From Xanthobacteraceae bacterium (GTDB taxonomy: Bacteria; Pseudomonadota; Alphaproteobacteria; Rhizobiales; Xanthobacteraceae): a stretch of 5,674 nt of DNA. Shown here piece by piece: positions 1 through 5,157 of the stretch. The position numbers and the translations under genes were made by a program. The DNA is taken from positions 1 to 5,674 of the forward strand of contig JAICQA010000189.1 in NCBI GenBank assembly GCA_025929595.1, written 5' to 3'. Under the pieces are notes generated by a model. It worked only from the letters and a program-made list of their open reading frames with translations. It had not been told where the DNA came from and searched no databases. Numbering within the stretch: the first letter of the stretch is position 1; every line of letters starts with the position of its first letter.

Positions 1-184
1 GCTGTTCGGTGTTCGCACGCTCGACAAGGCTTTCGAAGTGCAGACCGAGTTCTACAAGAATGCGTACGAAGGCTTCGTCTCCAAGGCGACGAAGATCGGC
101 GAGCTCTATGCCGACATCGCCAAGGAAACCTACAAGCCGCTGGAAGGCGCCGTCGCGAAGGCGACCGCCGCCGCCAAGCAGTAA
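1..184 (+). CDS. Phasin family protein, C-terminal part (5' end outside window)
   Basis: The reading frame open from base 2 gives 60 residues and ends in TAA at 182-184; the start lies to the left of the window. The visible part begins LFGVRTLDKAFEVQTEFYKN and continues with YEGFVSKATKIGELYADIAKE, then KPLEGAVAKATAAAKQ. This amphipathic, all-helical pattern with a Lys-Pro-Leu turn and an Ala/Lys tail is typical of alphaproteobacterial phasins. Phasins coat polyhydroxyalkanoate storage granules in the cytoplasm and control granule size and number. No cysteine or membrane segment is seen. The gene converges on the VWA gene at 247-1566, and a strong hairpin starts 17 bases after its stop. The family call rests on pattern recognition of the C-terminus only, so another helical granule-associated or coiled-coil protein is possible but less likely. 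Confidence 0.8.
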   Translation, partial: LFGVRTLDKAFEVQTEFYKNAYEGFVSKATKIGELYADIAKETYKPLEGAVAKATAAAKQ

Positions 185-201
185 GTCTTTTCGATACGAA
201 T

Positions 202-231
202 AAAAAAGCCCGGCGCGAGCCGGGCTTTTTT
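202..231. terminator. Bidirectional rho-independent terminator
   Basis: A perfect 13-bp inverted repeat, AAAAAAGCCCGGC / GCCGGGCTTTTTT, encloses the GNRA-type tetraloop GCGA (215-218). The GC-rich inner stem is flanked by six A on the left and six T on the right. It therefore makes a stem followed by a U-tract when read from either strand. It lies 17 bases after the phasin stop and 15 bases after the stop of the convergent minus-strand VWA gene, so one element can end both transcripts. Confidence 0.93.
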
Positions 232-246
232 GTGTGCAGGCAATTA

Positions 247-1566
247 TTACTTTGCCAGGTGCAAGCTCGCGATTTCCGATCCGATGGCGGTGAACACGGC
301 GTTCAACTGATTGGCGTCGGAGACGCTGACATACATGCTGCTGTTCGTCGCGCAGCCCTTGAGCAGGTCGGCGTTGCCGTTGATGACGCGGATCGACCAG
401 ATCTTGATGGCGGGGGTGGCAGGAACGTTCGCGGTGTTCTGTGGCAGCGCCTTGATGTTGTCGCATACCGCCTTGGTGCGATTGTTGATCGACGTCTCAC
501 TGGTTGAGAAGCGGCTTTCCGTATTGTCGCCGTCCGTCATCAGGATCAGGTATTTTTGCACGTCCTTGGTCTGGTAGGGACGGCCTTCGGTGAACGGCTC
601 GATGTCGTCGAGCAGGTGCCATCCCCAGACCGCGCCAATGGTGACGTTGGTGTTGCCGTCAGCCGTCATCGCGCTGATCTTGTTGGTAATGGCGGTGTAT
701 CCGCTTGAAGGGTGGACGTCGGTCAGCGGCAGAATGGTCGCGGTGGGGCAGCGGTCCGAATTGTTCCAGGCGCGCGGAAACTTGGTGTCCGGGTTGGCCG
801 GATCGACGGCGGTGCCGAGCGCGTCGTAACTGATCCAGTTGTTGTCCTCGTTCTTTTGATCGCGCTCGGAGAGACAACCTTCCCAGGACGTGGAGTTGGT
901 CTGGCGCCAGGTATGGCCCTCGTCCTCGCAGTCGTCTTCCGTCTTGTACTGCGACCGATTGCAATAACCGTCGCGCCACCAGGTAGCCGCGGCGAATGCC
1001 GTGTGGTCGACCCTGACCTGGACGGTGTAGGGGACGATGCCGATCTTCGCATCGCCTTCCTTGCGCGCGGAATTCTTCAGAATGTCGACGAGCTTCTGCG
1101 CGCCCTCCTTCAGCTTGGCGATTTTTTCGCCGGCCATCGAACCGGTGTTGTCGAGCGCGAGCACGACTTCGACCTTACCCATGCTCCAGACCGCTTCGGC
1201 GCGCGCGCCGACCTGAAACGACGAGGCGCCGAAGAGGTTGGCGAGCTTGGGCGTGTAGTCGCCGGTCGCGTGCAACGTCACCTTGCCGTCAGCGGGAACG
1301 ATGTCGAGAGCGAGATTGGTCAGGTCGTGATTGCCGAGGCTCGCCAAGAAATACTGCATGCCGACTTCGTTCATTTTGGCTTCGTCGAGCGGCAGCAACT
1401 TCGACAGGGCCAGCGCCGTCGAATCGAGAGCCTTCTGTATGTCGGTGCGATAGGAATTGGCCATGCTGTAATCGATCGCCGCGCCGAGCCCGCCAATCAC
1501 GGGGACGACAGCGAGCGCGAACACCACCGCGACATTGCCCTTGCGATCCGACCAGAAACGCCGCAT
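247..1566 (-). CDS. TadE/TadG-like pilus-assembly / VWA-domain protein, copy 1 (439 aa)
   Basis: Residues 1-10 are a basic, polar N-terminus (MRRFWSDRKG). Residues about 11-31 form one hydrophobic helix with the GNVAVVFALA..P signature of TadE/TadG-like Flp pilus-assembly proteins, followed by D32 and the conserved YRTDIQKALD. The Glu at +5 after the Gly, which marks processed prepilins, is absent, so the helix is probably a retained anchor with the rest periplasmic or exported. The VWA domain starts near 132: D139-x-T141-x-S143, T306 and D345 form a complete MIDAS metal site. Six cysteines (202, 213, 231, 273, 368, 405) suggest disulfides; four lie in a Trp- and charge-rich insert at about 185-290 that includes WEGC at 228-231. 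Compared with the other copies it carries about 11 extra residues (373-386, TANVPATP-rich) before the IKIWSIR strand. The ATG has a GGAGG ribosome site (1572-1576) five bases upstream. Family membership is clear; substrate and exact role are unknown. Confidence 0.9.
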   Translation of the reverse strand: MRRFWSDRKGNVAVVFALAVVPVIGGLGAAIDYSMANSYRTDIQKALDSTALALSKLLPLDEAKMNEVGMQYFLASLGNHDLTNLALDIVPADGKVTLHATGDYTPKLANLFGASSFQVGARAEAVWSMGKVEVVLALDNTGSMAGEKIAKLKEGAQKLVDILKNSARKEGDAKIGIVPYTVQVRVDHTAFAAATWWRDGYCNRSQYKTEDDCEDEGHTWRQTNSTSWEGCLSERDQKNEDNNWISYDALGTAVDPANPDTKFPRAWNNSDRCPTATILPLTDVHPSSGYTAITNKISAMTADGNTNVTIGAVWGWHLLDDIEPFTEGRPYQTKDVQKYLILMTDGDNTESRFSTSETSINNRTKAVCDNIKALPQNTANVPATPAIKIWSIRVINGNADLLKGCATNSSMYVSVSDANQLNAVFTAIGSEIASLHLAK

Positions 1567-1585
1567 CGAAGCCTCCGCCCTTCGG

Positions 1586-1638
1586 CGCAGCTGCGGCTCT
1601 CATTCGGAGAAAGTGCCGCCGGGCTCGCGCCGGCCCGG
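1586..1638 (-). other. Dyad symmetries in the leader of VWA copy 1
   Basis: Two elements lie just upstream of the copy 1 start. The first is a perfect 10-bp palindrome, CGCAGCTGCG, at 1586-1595. The second is a GC hairpin with arms CCGGGC (1619-1624) and GCCCGG (1633-1638) around an 8-base loop. No T-run follows the hairpin on either strand, so it is not a convincing terminator for the upstream copy. It may be a leader structure, or simply high-GC sequence. No promoter could be assigned with confidence. Confidence 0.3.
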
Positions 1639-1677
1639 ACTATGAAACCACCCGCTCTAAGAAGGGGTAGGCGAAAA

Positions 1678-1692
1678 CGCTAAAGTTTAGCG
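1678..1692. promoter_or_regulatory. 15-bp perfect dyad, candidate operator or weak terminator between VWA copies 2 and 1
   Basis: The sequence CGCTAAA-G-TTTAGCG is perfectly symmetric about its central base (1685). It lies 111 bp upstream of the copy 1 start codon and about 55 bp past the copy 2 stop. Its size, symmetry and AT-rich centre fit a dimeric regulator site. Read on the minus strand it is followed by TTTTC, so a weak hairpin terminator for copy 2 is the alternative. I do not recognise the regulator. Confidence 0.45.
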
Positions 1693-1746
1693 GAGTGGTT
1701 GCGGACGATTCCGCAGTATTCGCAAAGTGTTAAGCGTCCGGCGCCG

Positions 1747-3069
1747 CTATTTTGAAAGGTGCAGGCTGGCGATCTGCGAAGCGATCGTCTTGAACACGCC
1801 CGAGAGGACGCTCGCATCCTGCACGTCAAAATACATGCCGGGCTCGCTGGCGCAGCCCTTGATCAAATCGGCATTCCCCTCAACGAGGCGGATCGAATAG
1901 ATTTTGATGCCGGCCGCCTTGATGTTGGTGCAGACCGAGGAGGTGCGGGCATTGATCGTGCTCGCGTCGTTGCTGTGACGACTGCGCGTGTTGTCACCGT
2001 CGGTCATCAGGATGACGAACTTCGTCAGGTCCTCAGTGCCGTAGGCCGCGCCTTGCGTGTAGAGCTCGGTGGGCGAAAGAACGTGCCAGCCCCAGGCCAT
2101 GCCGATTGAGATGTTCGTGAAGCCGGAGGGCTGCATGTTGGTGATTTCGGTGTTCAAAGTCGTCCAGCTTTCCGTGAGCGGCGTGACCTTGCGCAGCGAG
2201 CTGCTGTCGCAAGGCTTCGCGGGATAGCGGGTCTGAAGCGCGGCAGGATTATTGGCGTTGGTGCTGTCCGGCGCGGTATCCAGTACACTGTGCAGAACGG
2301 CAGGCGAGGCGCTTGCGTCGTAATCGCGGTCTTCAAGGCAGCCTTCCCAGCTCGACCACTTGCTGTTGCCACCGGTCCAGACGGACCAAGTCCACACGCC
2401 GCCGAGTTGTGTACAGCCGGTTTGATTCTTCAGTAACCAAGGCAGAAAGCTGCAGCTCCCATTGTGGCCCCACTTAACCCAGTTCGGCGCGTCGGTCTGG
2501 GTGTAGTTGACGCGCACACCGGAATCGAACGGGACGATCGCCACCTTGGCGTCGCCGGGGTTCTTCGCCGAGCCTTCGAGCACCTTGAGCAGATCCGCTG
2601 CGGCATTCTTCAGATGGCCCATACGGCCGTGGTCGCTCATCGACCCCGAATTATCGAGGACGAGTGCGACCTCAACCTTGCCAATGCCCCAGCGCGCCTC
2701 GGACGTAACGCCGACCTCGAATTTATCGATGCCGAACAGGCTCGCGACACCAGGCGTGTAGTCGCCGCTGGCATGCAGTTTCACGTGGCCCTGATCGGGT
2801 GTTACAGTGAGTTTCAAGCCGGTGAGCGAGTGATCGCCGAGGCTCGCCGTAAAATATTGCATCGCGACCTTGTCGAGCGCCGTCTGCTCCATCGGCATGA
2901 CCTTGGAGACGGCGAGAGCGGCCGCGTCGAGCGCCTTCTGCATATCGGTGCGGTACGAATTCGCCAGACTGTAGTCGAGCGCGGCGCCCATGGCGCCGAC
3001 GACCGGCACGACCGCCAACGCGAACATAATGGCGACGTTGCCCCTATGATCCTGCCAGAACCGCCGCAT
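1747..3069 (-). CDS. TadE/TadG-like pilus-assembly / VWA-domain protein, copy 2 (440 aa)
   Basis: This is a paralogue of the two flanking genes. In residues 1-50 it matches copy 1 at 37 positions with no gap. It has the same plan: basic N-terminus MRRFWQDHRG, hydrophobic anchor about 11-31 (GNVAIMFALAVVP), conserved SYRTDMQKALD, then a VWA domain. The MIDAS residues are D139-x-S141-x-S143, T318 and D357, all present. The middle insert (about 185-305) is the longest of the three and unusually rich in Trp (WLL, VWTW, VWTGG, KWSSWEGC), with Cys at 206, 219, 244 and 287. Two further Cys (380, 406) match the other copies. The protein ends in ASLHLSK, nearly the same tail as copies 1 and 3. The ATG has GGAGA (3075-3079) five bases upstream. 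A single-span, metal-binding envelope protein linked to Flp/Tad-type pili or adhesion is the best reading; no ligand can be named. Confidence 0.9.
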   Translation of the reverse strand: MRRFWQDHRGNVAIMFALAVVPVVGAMGAALDYSLANSYRTDMQKALDAAALAVSKVMPMEQTALDKVAMQYFTASLGDHSLTGLKLTVTPDQGHVKLHASGDYTPGVASLFGIDKFEVGVTSEARWGIGKVEVALVLDNSGSMSDHGRMGHLKNAAADLLKVLEGSAKNPGDAKVAIVPFDSGVRVNYTQTDAPNWVKWGHNGSCSFLPWLLKNQTGCTQLGGVWTWSVWTGGNSKWSSWEGCLEDRDYDASASPAVLHSVLDTAPDSTNANNPAALQTRYPAKPCDSSSLRKVTPLTESWTTLNTEITNMQPSGFTNISIGMAWGWHVLSPTELYTQGAAYGTEDLTKFVILMTDGDNTRSRHSNDASTINARTSSVCTNIKAAGIKIYSIRLVEGNADLIKGCASEPGMYFDVQDASVLSGVFKTIASQIASLHLSK

Positions 3070-3137
3070 GAAGGTCTCCGCATTATGCGATATGCCCGAC
3101 GATGCGCCGAGTGTGTTGACGAATTCCTGCTTTGAAT

Positions 3138-3224
3138 CGAAATTTACGCGAATTGTGCCGGCGCCCCTTGACGATCGGGTAGGGGCCTTAAGCCGCGATT
3201 ACGAAATTGCGTAAATTTGTCCGG
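3138..3224. promoter_or_regulatory. Pair of related AT-rich dyads upstream of VWA copy 2
   Basis: Site A (3138-3161) and site B (3202-3224) both begin CGAAATT and both end CCGG. They contain the exact 10-bp inverted pair AAATTTACGC (3140-3149) and GCGTAAATTT (3209-3218). Each is itself roughly symmetric: AATT-N6-AATT in A and AATT-N5-AATT in B. The centres are about 64 bp apart, near six helical turns, and lie about 80 and 144 bp upstream of the copy 2 ATG. Two sites for one DNA-binding protein, perhaps with looping, is the inference; a long-range hairpin is the alternative. No known regulator consensus is recognised. Confidence 0.4.
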
Positions 3225-3255
3225 AACGGATCGGGTTGACGCCGGATGCGGTCTG

Positions 3256-4467
3256 CTACCTCGACAGATGCAGGTTCGCGATTTCGGAGCCGATCGCGTT
3301 GAAAACACCGGACAACTGGGCCGAGTCTTCCACCTCATAATACATGCTGGTCTTGGTCGCGCAGTCGCGCAGCAGTTCCGAATTTCCGTCGATCAGCCGC
3401 ACCGTATAAATCTTGATTCCGACGGCCTTGATATTGGTACAGGCGTCCTCGGTGCGATCGTTCATGGTATTTGTCGAGTCGCCGAAGCGGTTGCGCGTAT
3501 TGTCGCCATCCGAGAGCAGGATGATGTATTTCGTAAGGTTCTCCGTGCCGTAAGCGACCCCGTCCGCGAACACCTCGGTTGGCGACAACAGGTGCCATGC
3601 CCACACCAGTCCAATGGTGATGTTAGTGTAACCGGACGGGATCATCTCATTGACTTTGGTGTGCAGGCTGGTCCAGTCGGCCGTCAGCCGCTTCATGGCG
3701 ACCAGCTTGTTGGCGTTGAGCGAGTTGCCGCACTGCCAGGCGGGATACTTCGTGTCGTTCGTGCCGTCCGGTGCAGTGTCCTGCTTGTCGTTGCTCTTGT
3801 TGCGGTCCCAGACGCAACCTTGCCAGTTGGTGGAGTCGGCAGGGCCGCAATTGCCGCCGGCGCACACGCCCCAGCGCAACCAGCTTTGGCCGCCATAGCT
3901 GGCGCCGACATGCACAATGGAGTCGAACGGTACGATCGCGACCTTGGCGTCACCCGGATTCTTTGCTGCGGATTCCAGCACATTCAACAAATCGTGCGCG
4001 GCGGCCTTCAACTCGGTCATACGGCCGAGGGAATTCATCGACCAGGAATTGTCGAGCGCGAGCGCAATCTCAACCTTGCCGATGCTCCACTTGGCCTCGG
4101 CGGTGGCGGAAAGATCGATCGTGTCGGCGCCGAAAATGTGCGCCATGCGCACCTGATAGACGCCGTTCGCTGTGACGCGCAGCGTGCCGACATTCGGCGT
4201 GACGGTGAGGGTCAGGCTTTGCAGATCGTGTTGCTTGAGATTGGCCTGGAAGTACTGATTGCCGACTGTATCCAAGGTTGCCTGGTCTGCGGGCATGATC
4301 TTGGTCAGGGCGAGGGCGGTCGCGTCGAGCGCCTTCTGAACGTCGGTGCGATACTGGCTCGCCATGCTGTAGTCGACGGCCGCGCCCATGGCGCCGAACA
4401 AAGGAATCGCGGCCAACGCAAAGACGAGGGCAACGTTGCCCTCCCGATCCGACCAAAATTGTCGCAT
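3256..4467 (-). CDS. TadE/TadG-like pilus-assembly / VWA-domain protein, copy 3 (403 aa)
   Basis: This is the first of the three paralogues in transcription order. The frame can be extended five codons to a TTG at 4480-4482, but the ATG at 4465-4467 is preferred: it has GGGAG (4474-4478) six bases upstream, and it aligns MRQFWSDREG exactly with the starts of the other two copies. With this start the anchor helix (about 11-31), the YRTDVQKALD motif and the first MIDAS Asp fall at the same residue numbers as in the paralogues. The MIDAS is D139-x-S141-x-S143, with Trp at 142 where the others have Gly, plus T281 and D320. The middle insert is the shortest (about 185-270), with Cys 202, 207, 218 and 246 and the motif WQGC; Cys 343 and 369 complete the six. 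Stop is TAG. The protein is probably anchored in the inner membrane with an exported VWA domain; a role in pilus assembly, pilus tip function or adhesion is inferred from family. Confidence 0.9.
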   Translation of the reverse strand: MRQFWSDREGNVALVFALAAIPLFGAMGAAVDYSMASQYRTDVQKALDATALALTKIMPADQATLDTVGNQYFQANLKQHDLQSLTLTVTPNVGTLRVTANGVYQVRMAHIFGADTIDLSATAEAKWSIGKVEIALALDNSWSMNSLGRMTELKAAAHDLLNVLESAAKNPGDAKVAIVPFDSIVHVGASYGGQSWLRWGVCAGGNCGPADSTNWQGCVWDRNKSNDKQDTAPDGTNDTKYPAWQCGNSLNANKLVAMKRLTADWTSLHTKVNEMIPSGYTNITIGLVWAWHLLSPTEVFADGVAYGTENLTKYIILLSDGDNTRNRFGDSTNTMNDRTEDACTNIKAVGIKIYTVRLIDGNSELLRDCATKTSMYYEVEDSAQLSGVFNAIGSEIANLHLSR

Positions 4468-4473
4468 GCGAGG

Positions 4474-4478
4474 CTCCC
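4474..4478 (-). promoter_or_regulatory. Ribosome binding site fixing the copy 3 start
   Basis: GGGAG on the minus strand, six bases before the ATG at 4465-4467. It overlaps the alternative TTG start region, so it supports the shorter protein that aligns with the paralogues. Confidence 0.7.
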
Positions 4479-4525
4479 GCAAAACACGGGCACCTTGCGG
4501 TTTGGTTCCTTGCGCTGTGCTTGCG
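4477..4525 (-). promoter_or_regulatory. Leader of VWA copy 3: SD-overlapping hairpin and three CGCAAG repeats
   Basis: In the minus-strand transcript, CCGCAA (4500-4495) can pair with TTGCGG (4482-4477). The stem can be extended by G-U pairs, and its 3' arm overlaps the first bases of the GGGAG ribosome site. The hexamer CGCAAG occurs three times on the minus strand, at 4494-4499, 4509-4514 and 4520-4525. This arrangement could modulate translation or bind a regulator. No direct evidence of function is visible, and high GC makes short stems common. Confidence 0.3.
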
Positions 4526-4553
4526 GGAATAGGAGCGATTTTCCATGATTGCT

Positions 4554-4633
4554 CCCGATCGGGCGCGCTGGTTAACCAAGGGCAGCGAGTCCGCTAAAAT
4601 TGGCCGATCGGACAGGCAAACGGCGGCTAGCCG
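4554..4633. promoter_or_regulatory. Palindrome cluster in the divergent VWA copy 3 / clpS intergenic region
   Basis: Four perfect palindromes lie within 80 bp: CCCGATCGGG (4554-4563), TGGTTAACCA (4569-4578), CCGATCGG (4604-4611) and CGGCTAGCCG (4624-4633). The first and third share the core CCGATCGG. They sit in the 293-bp region between divergent genes where both promoters must lie. TTAACCA resembles a half-site of the alphaproteobacterial cell-cycle regulator CtrA, but the second half-site is not seen. I could not assign -35/-10 elements with confidence on either strand. A further imperfect hairpin (GGAACC 4675-4680 / GGTTCC 4692-4697) lies nearer clpS. Confidence 0.4.
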
Positions 4634-4760
4634 TGGGGCGTCCCGGGCCCGTATGATCGGGGCGCCATGCGGCAGGAACCGGCTCGGGGCTGGTTCCGTT
4701 CGGCAAATGGCAGCCCGTTCGACCCGATCTCGCGCAAACTCACCCAGCCGGCCCCTACCC

Positions 4761-5132
4761 ATGAGCAGGAATCGTACATATCTGGCCGATGTGAGGATGG
4801 GGGATGACGATCGGACCCGCCGCAATGACGAGGGCGGCTCGGCAACCGGCGTCGCCACGCGCGTCAAGCCGCAGACAAAGCGGCCCAGCCTCTATCGTGT
4901 GTTGCTGCTGAACGACGACTACACCCCGATGGAATTCGTGGTGCATGTCGTCGAACGCTTCTTCAATAAGTCGCGCGAAGAAGCGACTCAGATCATGCTG
5001 CACGTGCATCAGCATGGTGTGGGAGAATGTGGCATTTTCACATACGAGGTGGCGGAAACAAAAGTGACGCAGGTGATGGACTTCGCGCGCAAGCAACAGC
5101 ATCCTTTACAATGTGTGATGGAAAAGAAATGA
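4761..5132 (+). CDS. clpS: ATP-dependent Clp protease adaptor ClpS (123 aa with this start)
   Basis: ClpS binds proteins bearing N-degron residues and delivers them to the ClpA unfoldase of the ClpAP protease in the cytoplasm. The core is unmistakable: KRPSLYRVLLLNDDYTP, MEFVVHVVERFFNK, MLHVHQHGVGECG, YEVAETKVTQVMDFA and HPLQCVMEKK. With the start at 4761, the pocket residues equivalent to those of E. coli ClpS are N51-D52-D53, M57, H83 and L116. The start is uncertain: the frame is open to 4545. ATG 4761 and ATG 4797 (111 aa, MGDDDRTRR) are both possible, and neither has a well-spaced Shine-Dalgarno sequence. The Arg-rich translation before 4761 looks non-coding. The N-terminal 30-40 residues are the usual variable, flexible arm. 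clpA begins 25 bases after the stop, so the two are probably one operon. Confidence 0.93.
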   Translation: MSRNRTYLADVRMGDDDRTRRNDEGGSATGVATRVKPQTKRPSLYRVLLLNDDYTPMEFVVHVVERFFNKSREEATQIMLHVHQHGVGECGIFTYEVAETKVTQVMDFARKQQHPLQCVMEKK

Positions 5133-5157
5133 TCGGGGCGGACGGAAAGAAGGACTG

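Noticed and set aside
1619..1638. GC hairpin as terminator of VWA copy 2
   Set aside because: It has a six-bp stem with an eight-base loop and no following T-run on the minus strand, and lies over 100 bases from the stop.
712..1683. Plus-strand open frame of 323 codons opposite VWA copy 1
   Set aside because: It is an antisense shadow: low-complexity Arg/Gly/Val-rich translation with no motif or ribosome site, extending past the real gene only into the spacer.
2464..3135. Plus-strand open frame of 223 codons opposite VWA copy 2
   Set aside because: It shows the same antisense shadow pattern as for copies 1 and 3; the resemblance between these shadows follows from the paralogy of the real genes.
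4468..4482. TTG start extending VWA copy 3 by five residues
   Set aside because: The ATG at 4465-4467 has a better ribosome site and aligns exactly with the starts of both paralogues.
3217..4548. Plus-strand open frame of 443 codons opposite VWA copy 3
   Set aside because: It lies antisense to a gene with clear paralogues, domain motifs and a ribosome site. Its translation shows no recognisable domain, and similar long antisense frames exist opposite copies 1 and 2, as expected in high-GC genes.
4070..4867. Minus-strand open frame of 265 codons spanning copy 3, the intergenic region and clpS
   Set aside because: It crosses two well-supported genes in a different frame, and its translation is Arg-rich without motifs.
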